Assembly: GCA_019058275.1 (NCBI GenBank) | Contig: JAHLVW010000103.1 | Coordinates: 1 to 64,000, forward strand | From: Candidatus Heimdallarchaeota archaeon | Lineage (GTDB): Archaea; Asgardarchaeota; Heimdallarchaeia; JABLTI01 | Direction of reading: 5' to 3' | DNA length: 64,000 nucleotides | Translations under genes and position numbers: made by a program | Shown here: piece by piece, positions 16,703 through 26,714 of the stretch | Position numbering within the stretch: the stretch's first letter is position 1 | How the letters are laid out: the number at the start of each line of letters is the position of its first letter | The notes under the pieces: model-generated | Databases searched by the model: none | What the model saw: only the letters and a program-made list of their open reading frames with translations | Told to the model about the DNA's origin: nothing

Positions 16703-17359
16703 GTGGAATATATTTTTATTAATAGAAAATTGTATAATAAATTAAGAAATTTTGGAGGAGGAAGAATAATAATACCAAAAATGACAAGAAAAATGGTTGG
16801 ATTATTTCTTGTAGAATTAATACTTATAGTATCATTTGGAAGAATTAATTCAGTTCAAGGAATTGAATATAGAGAAACATTGGCTTTCGGTGAGTATTTT
16901 GCTGTAATACCAGATAGAAAAATCAGTGATAAGGGATCAATTAACTGGTCATTTTCAGGCAATAATGAATACGTTGATATTACTGTCTGGATATTAGATG
17001 GCGAAAACTATGCCATATTCCAAAATGGTAGTTACTCAGTGGTAGGATACGAAGTGTCTGACGGTACTACCTATGAAGATTCAGGTATATGGATTCCTAC
17101 CTTTAAAGAAAAATGGCACATTGTTTTCTTTCATAACGATGATGATATTCACATGACAACAACCCTTACAATTAATGTGATATTTGATTATGGAGGATTA
17201 GCTGTTTGGCTTTTAACAATAATTATTGCTTTACCATCATCATTAGCTGTTATTGGGCTTGCTGTCTTAGTTGCCTTTCTTATCACTCGAAAAAAGAAAC
17301 AATCAAGAATTGAATCCCAAAGAATAACAATAGAAGAAGTCAATTCGGAAGAATCATAG
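16703..17359 (+). CDS. Surface-exposed single-anchor protein, beta-rich
   Basis: 218 residues from GTG 16703. ATG 16781 (MTRKMVGLF) is an attractive alternative because it puts the hydrophobic signal stretch (LFLVELILIVSFG) near the N-terminus. A GGAGGAGG run lies upstream of that ATG but about 20 bases away. The extracellular part of about 125 residues is rich in beta-strand patterns (GSINWSFSGNNEYVDITVWI, NGSYSVVGYEV, TTTLTINVIF). It ends in one membrane helix (about 172-195) and a basic tail. The WSFSG and VDITVWI patterns recall lectin-like or emp24/GOLD-like beta sandwiches, but the match is too weak to name. Function is unknown. Confidence 0.6.
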   Translation: MEYIFINRKLYNKLRNFGGGRIIIPKMTRKMVGLFLVELILIVSFGRINSVQGIEYRETLAFGEYFAVIPDRKISDKGSINWSFSGNNEYVDITVWILDGENYAIFQNGSYSVVGYEVSDGTTYEDSGIWIPTFKEKWHIVFFHNDDDIHMTTTLTINVIFDYGGLAVWLLTIIIALPSSLAVIGLAVLVAFLITRKKKQSRIESQRITIEEVNSEES

Positions 17360-17430
17360 TTTAATCATAAGAAAAGATGTCGGAATTTCCTATATGCAAT
17401 AAGCTACCCGTTAATTCTACTTGATTCTTT

Positions 17431-18108
17431 TCATGTTAAATCATTTGATGTTGAATTATTACCTTCCTTTCTTTCGTATAACCATAACGAAAATATGACT
17501 GGTAAAATTGAGATATACAATATACAGGATAGAATTCCTATTTTCATGTAAGCGAAATATAAAGTGTGATTTGGCATGAACCAGACAGGCCATGGACCAT
17601 TATTAATAATATAATAGCTAATAAATCCAAGAATAGGTAGAGAAACATAAAATACTGATCCTATTGATGTCTGTAAGAATGTTTTTCTCCAATCTTTAAA
17701 TGAAGAATATGAATTTCCTTTTCTTAGAATCAGAAAAACAACTAACCATGGTAGGAATATAGCAATTAAGCTACCTAAAATTAATGCCAACAAATTTGGT
17801 ACCAAAACTTGTGTAAGATAATTGAAACGATTAGGATTATAGTTAAAATCTGCAATAGCAAAAATAATTATCGCAGTAACAATAGCACCAATTGCTCCGG
17901 TTAGTTCAGGTACAATTAAATTTTTGGAAAAAATATCTTGATGTGTTAATTCTATTATGTTCATTTTTTGAAGTAAAAATACAACTAATGTCAAAATAGC
18001 AAATATGACTGTTATCGTCAAGATTCTTATTAGTAACATAAGAGAACCAAATCTATCATATAAAGCACTTAATGTTTTTCTTGTAGATATTTCTGCTTCT
18101 TTTCCCAT
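17431..18108 (-). CDS. Multi-pass membrane protein paired with the phosphodiesterase
   Basis: 225 residues from ATG 18108, ending in a TGA used as an ordinary stop. About six membrane helices (around 25-47, 68-88, 100-125, 145-168 and 185-210) with short loops. It begins nine bases after the stop of the phosphodiesterase gene upstream on the same strand, so the two are very likely one transcript. The helix pattern recalls Yip1-type membrane proteins, but I see no diagnostic motif. It may anchor or feed substrate to the partner enzyme (inference). Confidence 0.65.
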   Translation of the reverse strand: MGKEAEISTRKTLSALYDRFGSLMLLIRILTITVIFAILTLVVFLLQKMNIIELTHQDIFSKNLIVPELTGAIGAIVTAIIIFAIADFNYNPNRFNYLTQVLVPNLLALILGSLIAIFLPWLVVFLILRKGNSYSSFKDWRKTFLQTSIGSVFYVSLPILGFISYYIINNGPWPVWFMPNHTLYFAYMKIGILSCILYISILPVIFSLWLYERKEGNNSTSNDLT

Positions 18109-18117
18109 TTCAAAGGA

Positions 18118-19275
18118 TTACTGATATTGTGTTGCTGCATATTCTAGTTTTGCTAGAGTGATATTATCTGTAATTTCATCAACAGCTGCTCTAAAGACCA
18201 ATTTTGTTCTTTTCGAAAGCAACCTTAGCTTGTCAATTGAAACATTTAATTGCTGATTTATGATTTCTGCTATTTGGATACTATACATGGCATTAGTTTT
18301 TGTTGTAGAATTAATGCAATCATGAAGAATTACCCCATTCATTGTTTGAACAACTGGCAATCCAAGCATAGCTAACAGAGTTGGTGTAACAGAATTCATA
18401 GTAACTCTTCTTTCGAAGATTTTCCCATGTTCTTTTATCCCTTGATTAGCTATGATTAAAGAAGCATGTGTTTGGTTAAAATCATCACTGCCATGTCCAC
18501 CAATGTTTTCATGACCATGATCACTAAATAAGACAATTGTAGTATTCTCAAGTTGACTTATGTTTTTGTAAGCTGCTAGAATTTCACCTACATAAGAATC
18601 AATTAATTCAATCGTCTTGAGGTACTCTGTTGATGCAGCACCATATAGATGTCCTACTTTATCAACAGAGCTAAAATCAATGAACTGGATTTGTGAAAAA
18701 TTATTTTCAATAGTTGTTAATGCTGCATCCTTCACATAAACATCTTTGTTTGGAACAAGATTTTCGTCCTCATCAACTTTAACAACAGCGGTGAAATTTT
18801 GTAGAAATCTAATCCAAGATCTGCCATCGGATACTATTCCAGTTGTAAATCCACTTCTATAGGCTTCACTGTAAAGTGTAGGCAAAGTTAGATTTTCCTC
18901 ATATTCATTAGAAAAGATAGTAGTAAAATTCGTACTAGATCCTGAAGCAAAAGCAGCATAATTAACTTTGCTAAAACTAGATAATACTGAATGGTAATTA
19001 GAGAACGCAGTTCCATTTGTCATTAATTGATCAATATTAGGTGTTTCTGCTTCAATCATCTTATCATATCTCATTCCATCTACAAAAATTATGAGTATTT
19101 GTTCTGTAATTCCCTCAGGATTATCAATCAAATCTATTGGTACCAAATCATCCTTTATATTCAATCGATTATTCAGTGAGTATTGGGTTTGAAGACATCT
19201 AAAACAAAATGATAATTGGAATATTGTGATTAAAATAAAGTAAGCCAAAAATATGTTTACATTTTGCTTCTTCAT
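18118..19275 (-). CDS. Secreted alkaline-phosphatase-superfamily phosphodiesterase
   Basis: 385 residues from ATG 19275 with an N-terminal signal/anchor helix (about 8-26). The type I phosphodiesterase/nucleotide pyrophosphatase fold is shown by ILIIFVDGMRYDKMIEAETP (first metal aspartate), the nucleophile region around LSSFSKVNYAAFASGS, FIDFSSVDKVGHLYG and the second metal site FSDHGHENIGGHG. The enzyme would act outside the cell on phosphodiesters or pyrophosphates, possibly of lipids or surface polymers. It is operonic with the membrane protein downstream. All main metal ligands appear present. Confidence 0.85.
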   Translation of the reverse strand: MKKQNVNIFLAYFILITIFQLSFCFRCLQTQYSLNNRLNIKDDLVPIDLIDNPEGITEQILIIFVDGMRYDKMIEAETPNIDQLMTNGTAFSNYHSVLSSFSKVNYAAFASGSSTNFTTIFSNEYEENLTLPTLYSEAYRSGFTTGIVSDGRSWIRFLQNFTAVVKVDEDENLVPNKDVYVKDAALTTIENNFSQIQFIDFSSVDKVGHLYGAASTEYLKTIELIDSYVGEILAAYKNISQLENTTIVLFSDHGHENIGGHGSDDFNQTHASLIIANQGIKEHGKIFERRVTMNSVTPTLLAMLGLPVVQTMNGVILHDCINSTTKTNAMYSIQIAEIINQQLNVSIDKLRLLSKRTKLVFRAAVDEITDNITLAKLEYAATQYQ

Positions 19276-19299
19276 ACCTAATCACATTCAGGCATTTAT

Positions 19300-19890
19300 T
19301 TATTCATATTCTTTTCTAAGTAGACCATAATAAAGCAAACCGAAACGATGATTGCCTTCCTTATTAGTTTCTCTTAAGTGCCCTTCTTTTTTAAATCCTA
19401 ATCGTTCAGCTAATTTATAGCTTCTTTCATTAGTGTCTCGAGTAATTAAGATAATTTTATGTGCGTTTAGTTCATCAAAAATAAATTTCATAGCTCTCTT
19501 TACAGCTTCTGTTGCTAAACCTTTTCCTGTTTGTTCTTGATCAAGATAGTAACCTAACTCGAATGACGGTACTTCCCATCTCTTGGGTTCTATCCAGATA
19601 TTTCCTATAAATTCATTTGTTTCCTTTAACCATATTCCCATAACAAATCGATTTCGAGCAACCCAAAACGCTGATAATTGTCTTACTCGTACTTCTGCAT
19701 CCTCTAATGTTTTAACATTAGTAGCTTCATCTACATGTTCAACTAGAAAATTCCTATTATCGTTTCTTTCTAGTAATGCATATAATCCCTTGCCATCACC
19801 TTTCTCATATTTTCTAATTAATAACCGATTTGTTTCTATTTGTATTGAAGGTTCTAGTAGGAGTTTTCGAGATGTATTCATGTAAATCAC
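19300..19890 (-). CDS. RimJ/RimL-type GNAT acetyltransferase
   Basis: 196 residues from ATG 19890. GNAT fold of the RimJ/RimL group: IETNRLLIRKYEKGDGKGLY at the start, WIEPKRWEVPSFELGYYLD, the acetyl-CoA loop QEQTGKGLATEAVKRAMKF (about residues 128-146), and NERSYKLAERLGFKKEG near the end. It transfers acetyl from acetyl-CoA to an amine, in this group often an N-terminal or free amino group. It sits 24 bases downstream of the phosphodiesterase start region on the same strand but is transcribed ahead of it. Confidence 0.9.
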   Translation of the reverse strand: MIYMNTSRKLLLEPSIQIETNRLLIRKYEKGDGKGLYALLERNDNRNFLVEHVDEATNVKTLEDAEVRVRQLSAFWVARNRFVMGIWLKETNEFIGNIWIEPKRWEVPSFELGYYLDQEQTGKGLATEAVKRAMKFIFDELNAHKIILITRDTNERSYKLAERLGFKKEGHLRETNKEGNHRFGLLYYGLLRKEYE

Positions 19891-20106
19891 AATAATCTAT
19901 TCTTCTTTATTATAATCCCTTTTCAATATATTAAGTATAACTTGCAAGATTAAAACTCATGAACTTTATCTACAAAGGTTTGAAAAGTAGACAAAATAAG
20001 ATAGCTCCAATGGTAATGTGGTTTGCAACAAGGAAATATAGGAAATGTTTATTTTATTCAGCAAATACTAAAATAACTCTCTAAACACTGTTTAATTGCA
20101 GTTTTA

Positions 20107-21513
20107 TTGGGTGTGTTTAATTTGAGTTGTATCATTATTAGAAATGGTTTGATTGTAACAGATACCAAACAGTATAAAGCTGATATCAAAATCATTGGGG
20201 AAAAAATTGTTGAAATTAGTCCTAATCTGCCAAAATCAAAGGAAGATCTCCTAGAGATAGATGCAAAGGACATGTTAATTTTGCCAGGAGGGATAGATCC
20301 ACATGTTCATCTCTCGCTACCAGATTATGTTCCAGAAATTTATCGGTGGGCAGACGATTTCGAGAGTGGTTCTAAAGCTGCCCTTGCAGGGGGAATAACA
20401 AGTTTAGGTTGCATTTCTGTTCCAGATAAGGAAGAATCTTTAGTAGGAATAATTGAACGAGAATCAAAAAATATACAGAAGCAAGCTATCGCTGATGTAA
20501 TGATTCATCCCGTGCTTTTTACACCAACCGAAGAGAAACTAAAGGAAATCCCTAAACTTGCAGAACAAGGTTGTACTACTATCAAAATATTCATGGTAAC
20601 AGATGATTACGATAAGCATTCATTGGAATATCAAAAAGCAATCCAAGCAGCAGGAGATGCTGGAATGCTTTCAATGATTCATTGTGAGGATAATTCAATT
20701 ATTAAAGAAACTTGTGAGAAAATGATTGCTGAAGATCGAGGATCATTAGTTAACTACGCTGACAGTAGAACCGTTCATTCTGAAGTAATTGCTACTAAAG
20801 GAGCAGTAGCAATGTGTGAGACAACTGGTGCACCAATTTACATTGTTCACTTATCCTCTAAAGGAGCCTTAAAAGTCTGTGAAGAAGCACAAGCAAAATC
20901 ATTGCCCGTTTATGTTGAAGGTAGACCTATTTTCTTGTATCTTACTCGAGAAAAATACCTTGAACCTGAAGGAGCATTGTATGTTGTTCAACCTCCTCTT
21001 CGTGAGGTGAGTGATGTATCTGCTCTCTGGGAAGGCATAAACAAAGGATCGGTTCATACAATTGCTACAGACCATGCTCCCCATACTCGAGAGCAAAAAC
21101 TTGATCCTTCACTGAATGTTTCCAATCTAGTGCCAGGAATAAATGAACTGCAATTAATGCTACCCATGTTCCACTCAAGAGCAGTAGTCAAGAGTAAGAT
21201 TTCAATAGAGCAGTTTGTAGCTTTAACATCAACGAATGTTGCTAAACTATTCGGTCTTTATCCCCGAAAAGGAACTATTCAAGTTGGTTCGGATGCTGAT
21301 ATAGCAATCTGGGATACTAAAAAGGAACGAATAATAAAAAATGAGGATATGTTCTCAAAAGCTGGTTTTTCAATCTATGAAGGTGAAAAAGTAACTGGTT
21401 GGCCACAGATATTAACTCGACGAGGTAAGATCGTTTATGAGAAAGGAAAATTCCTAGCTGAACCAGGTTCAGGGCAAGTTCTTCAGCGAGCTAAAACACA
21501 AAAACCAAACTAA
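20107..21513 (+). CDS. Dihydropyrimidinase/hydantoinase-type cyclic amidohydrolase
   Basis: 468 residues from TTG 20107. GTG 20113 or TTG 20122 are also possible; the last gives MSCIIIRNGLIV, the family's normal beginning. The metal site is complete: GGIDPHVHLSLP (two histidines), the lysine normally carbamylated in CTTIKIFMV, MIHCEDN, IYIVHLSSKGA and ATDHAPHTREQK. Length and spacing fit dihydropyrimidinase, hydantoinase or allantoinase rather than short dihydroorotases. It opens cyclic amides such as dihydropyrimidines or hydantoins in the cytosol. No pyrimidine genes adjoin it, so the substrate remains open. Confidence 0.9.
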   Translation: MGVFNLSCIIIRNGLIVTDTKQYKADIKIIGEKIVEISPNLPKSKEDLLEIDAKDMLILPGGIDPHVHLSLPDYVPEIYRWADDFESGSKAALAGGITSLGCISVPDKEESLVGIIERESKNIQKQAIADVMIHPVLFTPTEEKLKEIPKLAEQGCTTIKIFMVTDDYDKHSLEYQKAIQAAGDAGMLSMIHCEDNSIIKETCEKMIAEDRGSLVNYADSRTVHSEVIATKGAVAMCETTGAPIYIVHLSSKGALKVCEEAQAKSLPVYVEGRPIFLYLTREKYLEPEGALYVVQPPLREVSDVSALWEGINKGSVHTIATDHAPHTREQKLDPSLNVSNLVPGINELQLMLPMFHSRAVVKSKISIEQFVALTSTNVAKLFGLYPRKGTIQVGSDADIAIWDTKKERIIKNEDMFSKAGFSIYEGEKVTGWPQILTRRGKIVYEKGKFLAEPGSGQVLQRAKTQKPN

Positions 21514-21539
21514 ACAGGCAGGTTCTAATTGCTTTCATC

Positions 21540-22187
21540 TCAAGATTCATTTGTGCAATAATAATATCTTTTACATCCCCTTCTTTCGATGTAAATAAAA
21601 TCTTCATCTTCTAGAATAATTAGATGGTATGCAATAGTGCTTTGCGAGATAGGGACGAGTTTCCCTATCTCACCTTGCGTTATTCCTAGTTTTTGGCATA
21701 CACTATCAAAAATTTGCTGTCGCGATTTGGACTTAAACAACCTTGATTCATCAACTGATGTGGTGTTATTGACGATTACTCCATCATTTGGGTAAAACAT
21801 CAAATATTGTTTTGATTTTACCTTCTTGATCATATCAAATCGCTCGAGATATGATATATGCCAATGGGCTTGACCATTTCCTAGATTCAATTTCTCCACT
21901 ATTTCACTATAATGAATTCCCGGACGAGATTTTATAAGAGCATAAATTCTTGTTCTATTATAATTATTTAAGACGTTGTTCTGTGTGATAGTTGAATTAA
22001 TCGCTCCTAAAATGCTCATTAATAATAAACAGATGGCAATAATGAATGAAGTGAAATTTATCTTCCTTTCATAACTTTCTGCGAAAATATCTCGAGAGCT
22101 CTATTGTGTAAAACCAGTCCATATGGTTAAAGCTAATGTAAGCAGGAAGATGAATCCCCATAATAGCCATCTTTTATTCTTCAACAT
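21540..22187 (-). pseudogene. Membrane-anchored double winged-helix regulator, with an in-frame TAG
   Basis: The intact frame from ATG 22019 gives 159 residues with two winged-helix domains: NRTRIYALIKSRPGIHYSEI with a QAHWHISYLERF wing, and SRQQIFDSVCQKLGITQGEI with STIAYHLIILEDE. The same frame continues upstream to ATG 22187 with a first membrane helix (WLLWGFIFLLTLALTIW), a TAG at 22101-22103, and a second helix (FTSFIIAICLLLMSILGAI). Archaeal regulators of this class usually have two N-terminal helices followed by winged helices, so the TAG probably cuts the original gene. ATG 22019 would still give a short soluble regulator. It overlaps the membrane-protein remnant upstream by 14 bases. 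Confidence 0.7.
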
Positions 22188-22625
22188 ACATGTCATAACC
22201 TTTCTTCATTGGTACACTTATTTGATGATTTTTCTTTTTTATTGATAAGATGACGTAATTAGCAATTTCAAATATACGATCACCTATAGTTAGTAATGCA
22301 ATCATGTGAATAAGAACGATAGTATTTGTTGTATAATACGTGAAACAGCGTAAATTTGTAATTGGACTCAAGAATATTGAAATTTGTAAGATGATGATCA
22401 TTAAATCTAAAATGAATTTAGCTGTTCTTGTTTTGGGAAGGAATGCTATTATTAAGTAAATAATAGAATTGCTGCTGTAAGGTATTGGATTACATTAATG
22501 ATATTAAAATCATAGTAGTAAAATGGTTCTATCAAGCAATCGAATAAATAAACAGGTTTAATAGACGCTATTATAATATTAACAATTAAAATCACTAAAC
22601 TATGTAAATTACTTCTAATTTTCAA
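22174..22625 (-). pseudogene. Frameshifted multi-helix membrane protein upstream of the regulator
   Basis: From TTG 22625 a frame encodes NLHSLVILIVNIIIASIKPV and INVIQYLTAAILLFT, then hits TAA TAA TAG. One base away the sequence continues as IIAFLPKTRTAKFILDLMII, and this second frame runs on through 22401-22174 (MIIILQISIFLSPITN, TIVLIHMIALLTIGDRIF). Joined, this is a protein of about 150 residues with four membrane helices. It overlaps the start of the regulator, and such membrane protein plus winged-helix pairs are common in archaea, where the membrane partner may modulate the regulator. A single indel in an AT-rich run breaks it. The family is not recognised. Confidence 0.6.
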
Positions 22626-22811
22626 TCATATATTTGTCATTGCTATCAAATTAATAGCTGTTGACTATTTAATAAAGGCTTGAGGGAATCTTTTCGATAA
22701 TTCAATTACGTTAGTTAGCTTAATGAAAAGTACAAACCAATCATTATTAATTCAATATATTATTAAGCAAACATTATATGTTTCTATTATTGTTCTTAAT
22801 TCATTGGTGAG

Positions 22812-23753
22812 ATGATGAATATCCTTGTTACTGGTTCATTTGGACAAATAGGTTCCAAAGTTCTCAAGAATTTATCACAAACAAATCATAATATTTGTTG
22901 TTTTGATCTTAAGAATAAGCAAACAAAAAAAGTTGCCAGAAATTATAAGAATAGATTTAAAATTTTTTGGGGTGATATTAGAGATAAAAATAGACTAGCA
23001 CAAGTTGTTATCAATCAAGATTTAATTATCCTTTTAGCTTTTCATCTTCCTCCAATAAATGATGCTAATCTGTCTTTTGCTCGAGAGGTTAACATTACTG
23101 GGATTGAAAATTTAATTGAACTAGCTAAAAAGCAATCTGTTCCCCCGAAGATCATCTTTGCATCATCAGTTTCAATTTATGGTGAGGTTCGTAGTAAACC
23201 ACAGCTGATTAGTGTTGATGCAGAACCAAATCCCGTTGATTATTACGCAAAACATAAAGTAGAATGTATGAATATTCTCAAGAAATCAGCCTTAACCTAT
23301 TCAATTTTTATTCTAGGTTTTATTCCACCAATTGATAGTCTGAGAATTGATCCAATGATGTTTGAGATGCCTTTAGATACTAATATTGAGCTACTTCATG
23401 AGAAAGATGTTGCATTAGCCTTTGAAAATGCCATATCCAATGATGCTATTTGGAAAAAAACCTTTCATATAGCTGGGGGAGAAAAATGTCGTTTGAAATA
23501 TTCAGATTTTATTGATCAATCAATGAATACTATGGGACTTGGTATATTACCAAAAGAAGCATTTGGTGGTCAAAACTACCATAGTTGTTTTATGAGTACA
23601 GAGAGAAGTCAAACCATTCTGAATTATCAGCACAACACTACTCAAGACATTCTTAATGATATGAAAGAAGCTAACGAAGCAATTATTGTATTGGTTAAGA
23701 CATTCAGACCGTTAATTAGGAGATATTTAATCAAACAATCTCCGTACATCTGA
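22812..23753 (+). CDS. NAD-dependent epimerase/dehydratase (extended SDR), paralogue 1
   Basis: 313 residues from ATG 22812; a second ATG follows at once, preceded by GGTGAG. The NAD-binding loop is NILVTGSFGQIGSKVL. The DIRD strand end, SSVSIYGE and the catalytic Y-x-x-x-K (YYAKHK) place it in the extended SDR family that acts on sugar nucleotides or related compounds. The paralogue at 33442 shares the whole layout and the C-terminal YLIKQSPY. TGA is used as a normal stop here. The substrate is unknown. Confidence 0.9.
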   Translation: MMNILVTGSFGQIGSKVLKNLSQTNHNICCFDLKNKQTKKVARNYKNRFKIFWGDIRDKNRLAQVVINQDLIILLAFHLPPINDANLSFAREVNITGIENLIELAKKQSVPPKIIFASSVSIYGEVRSKPQLISVDAEPNPVDYYAKHKVECMNILKKSALTYSIFILGFIPPIDSLRIDPMMFEMPLDTNIELLHEKDVALAFENAISNDAIWKKTFHIAGGEKCRLKYSDFIDQSMNTMGLGILPKEAFGGQNYHSCFMSTERSQTILNYQHNTTQDILNDMKEANEAIIVLVKTFRPLIRRYLIKQSPYI

Positions 23754-23819
23754 TAAAAGGAAATCTGATGTAAATATCATTATGTTTATCTATGAAATCC
23801 TATCTTATGAATTTGTAAA

Positions 23820-25229
23820 ATGAACAAGAGAAATTTTCTATTTGTTATTGTGATTCTCACAATTATTTCTATTAGTATTAAAGACAATACTTTGCTTAAC
23901 ACTAATTCATTCACTGAAGGTATTATTACTTATGTTTATGATCCATATAAAACAGAAGAGAATCCACTGCGTGGTTTCTTTCCATACATTGGGGAGTATG
24001 ACTCATTTCCTTATTCCTTGGAGTTCTTTTATATTCCATTAAAGAATCTCATGTCTGACTTCGACACATATACTTTTGATTTGATGCTCGAGTCTAATTT
24101 AGATGAAATTGCAGAGAGGGGTCATCAAGCAGTTTTCAGAGTTTTTCTTGATTATCCTGAAGAACCTACTGGTATACCTGATTTTCTACTAAATGGATTA
24201 ACCATCTATCAATATGATGAATTTGGAGGTGGAATAAGTCCAGACTACACAAATGAAACACTTATTTCAACACTAGAATCCTTTATACAGGAATTTGGCA
24301 AACAATACGATGGAGATAATAGAATCGGATTCGTTCAAATTGGTCTACTAGGTCACTGGGGAGAATGACATACCTATCCTCATGAAGATTGGTTTCTGAA
24401 TGAAGCAATCCAGAATCGTATTCTTTAAACTTTTGATATGCATTCAACAGAACGAAAATTCTTGTAAGACACTCAATGACTGATAGTCCTGATTTAGATA
24501 TTGGTTATCATGATGACTCTTTTGCTTATGAAACAATAGGTTCTGAACCCTGGGAGTTTTACAACCAATTAGTTACAGCAAATGTTGCTAAAAAATGGAA
24601 AACACAATCTAATGGAGGTGAAGTTAGACCAGAAATACAAACAGATCTTTGGGATGTAATACCCCCCTTAGATGCGCAGGATTTTGATATTGTGTAAATC
24701 TAACCCACGTTTCTTGGTTATTAGATTATGATCAGTTTGAAGCTTCTTTTAGTGATCGCAAAATGGAAAAAGCACGAGAAGCTGCTTTGACATTAGGTTA
24801 TCAATTCTTTATACCTATGATTGAAGCAAAAGAAACAACTTCTACACTCGAGATAACTGTACTACTTCAAAATACTGGCAATGCCCCATTTTATTATCCT
24901 CTCAAGCTAAAAGCTGGTATAGATAATGACTATTCCGAAATAGTGAATTTTACCACTTCAATTACTGATATCTCACTTTTACAAAATGAAATGAAGAATT
25001 ATAGTTTAAATTTACCATTAGATGCTTATGATAATGTAAGCGATATATCATTCAAATTGACAAGCTCATATGTTAATAGACTGGTTTTTTTTGCTAATGG
25101 TGAGTAAATCTAGATGGCTCTCTTGATTTAATACCTGAACCTATAACCAATGAAACTGGACTTAAATTGATGATATCTTTATGTCTAGGGATTTCTGTTT
25201 TACTAATCATTTGGAAGAGAAAAGAGTAA
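23820..25229 (+). pseudogene. Broken surface protein resembling the DUF4874/DUF4832 glycosidase-like family
   Basis: Starts at ATG 23820 with a signal helix, then ENPLRGFFPYIGEYDSFP, the usual opening of this family. GFVQIGLLGHWGE follows and meets a TGA (24366-24368) where the family has GEW-H, and the frame continues as HTYPHEDWFLNEAI. Two TAA codons and a frameshift follow. ORFs 24476-24697 and 24763-25107 carry further pieces (WDVIPPLD; LEITVLLQNTGNAPFYYPL, a DUF4832-like beta domain). The frame ends at 25229 after a C-terminal membrane helix (MISLCLGISVLLIIW). Related intact proteins are secreted carbohydrate-active-like enzymes. With at least four stops and frameshifts this copy is dead. 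Confidence 0.7.
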
Positions 25230-25301
25230 AGCTTGCTATGGGTTTAATCGACAATAATTAATAGGTGAAATTTTTTAAAATGGTAATCTTATCTGTTTCT
25301 T

Positions 25302-26027
25302 GTGGTTGAGATGGATTCGACTATAAATGAATATGAAGAAGTACGAGTAGTAAAAGTAGATGATCGAACTACGGTATATCAGAAAACTCTTCGCTATCTA
25401 TACCGATTATTTCTACCTTTGATGTTCTCAACATTGATTTTGGCTTGGGCATTATATCCAGAACGCTATGATTGGAGATATGAATATGTTAGTGATCTTG
25501 GTGGGTTAACTTCGAAACAAGAAGGTCTCAACAATATTGTTGCTTCTCGAGTTATGAGTATAGGTTTTGCATTAGTTGCTGCTATAGCATTAACAATTGC
25601 GATAATTTACTTCATCAATAAAGAAGTCATTAAATGGCGAAGAATCATGTTAGGTATATTTAATCTGTTAATTACTATAGGTGCTGCAGGAGTGGGTATA
25701 CCAACAAAACATCCTGTAATTGGTAGATTTCATCAAATTGGAGCGATGATCTTTCTATTCATGTTTGCTATAACAAATATGTCTTTACAAGGAACACGAT
25801 CAAGGAGCAAATTTAAGCGAAGATCTGAAGAAAAGAAAACCGATTTTACAATTGATATTACAATAGCAGCTTTAGTTCTATTCGCATTCCTATTACTATG
25901 TGTTTTCTATATAGTTGATGAATGGTTAGGAATTGCTGCATTAAGTTCATCTGCTGAGGTTATGCAAAAAGTGGTTCTTATTGTAGACTCTATTGCTATC
26001 TATCGTCTAGATGTCGATGATATGTAA
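25302..26027 (+). CDS. DUF998-like membrane protein
   Basis: 241 residues. The frame opens at GTG 25302 and ATG 25311 is the likely start. Six membrane helices (about 30-48, 80-103, 112-130, 140-158, 185-208 and 215-232 region). The first loop ERYDWRYEYVSDLGGLTS and the following pattern fit the DUF998 family, whose role is not well known. A strong hairpin with T-run follows 30 bases after the stop. The last 15 residues (IYRLDVDDM) do not look like the rest of the family and the end may be shifted, but I cannot prove it. Confidence 0.7.
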   Translation: MVEMDSTINEYEEVRVVKVDDRTTVYQKTLRYLYRLFLPLMFSTLILAWALYPERYDWRYEYVSDLGGLTSKQEGLNNIVASRVMSIGFALVAAIALTIAIIYFINKEVIKWRRIMLGIFNLLITIGAAGVGIPTKHPVIGRFHQIGAMIFLFMFAITNMSLQGTRSRSKFKRRSEEKKTDFTIDITIAALVLFAFLLLCVFYIVDEWLGIAALSSSAEVMQKVVLIVDSIAIYRLDVDDM

Positions 26028-26057
26028 GTTGTCAACACTTAGATTAACGAAACAAAA

Positions 26058-26090
26058 AAACCAACTGAAATAGTTGGTTTATCTTTTTTT
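26058..26090 (+). terminator. Hairpin terminator after the DUF998-like gene
   Basis: A perfect nine-base stem AAACCAACT / AGTTGGTTT with a five-base loop (26058-26080) followed by ATCTTTTTTT. The T-run alone would stop archaeal RNA polymerase; the hairpin may protect the 3' end. Confidence 0.75.
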
Positions 26091-26150
26091 ACTCATCAAT
26101 CCTGGTTAATTGGAAAAGGAATAAAAGTAAGATTCACACTATCAGAGATT

Positions 26151-26714
26151 ATGCCATTTACTCCATTTCACCTAGGATTTGGTATCTTTCTGTTTGCCCT
26201 CTGTCCTTATATCGATGCATTCGCAATTCTAATTGGGACGGTTTTCATTGATATTGAAGGCATACTCTATATGTTATTTGCGATTGGAGTACAACATGGG
26301 TATACGCATAGTCTATTGGGTGTGATGATCTATCTAATTCCTTGTTCAGTCTTCAGCTGGTTAATTTATAAAATCAATCAAAAAATAACCAACAGAGAAT
26401 ACAAATTTAATATTCCTCTCTCATTGCTTTCAAGTTTCATAGGGTTAGTGTCTCATATTTTCTTTGATGGTTGTTTGTATCCTGAAATGAAAATATTATA
26501 CCCTTTCTCTACACAAACAGGTCATCTCTTTGGCATCATGAATAACACTACTATTGTTATTCTTCTCTCATCTTTATTTGCTGCTGGTGTTTTTATTTTA
26601 GTTGTTAAAATTCTATTAAGATATAGATTCAAAAAGAATATTTTAATTTCCTATAATTTCCCATTACAAACTAAATCTAAAGAAAAGGAGCTTGATGAAA
26701 CACCTATTCTTTAG
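26151..26714 (+). CDS. YdjM-like membrane-bound metal-dependent hydrolase
   Basis: 187 residues from ATG 26151. Typical motifs of PF04307 are MPFTPFHLGFGIFLF at the start, HGYTHSLLG (HxxxH type) after the second helix, and SHIFFDG before the fourth. Four to five membrane helices surround these histidines and aspartates, which probably bind a metal at the membrane face. Bacterial relatives are called LexA-regulated inner-membrane hydrolases; their substrate is not known. The gene converges with the clostripain gene, and the two 3' ends overlap by eleven bases. Confidence 0.75.
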   Translation: MPFTPFHLGFGIFLFALCPYIDAFAILIGTVFIDIEGILYMLFAIGVQHGYTHSLLGVMIYLIPCSVFSWLIYKINQKITNREYKFNIPLSLLSSFIGLVSHIFFDGCLYPEMKILYPFSTQTGHLFGIMNNTTIVILLSSLFAAGVFILVVKILLRYRFKKNILISYNFPLQTKSKEKELDETPIL

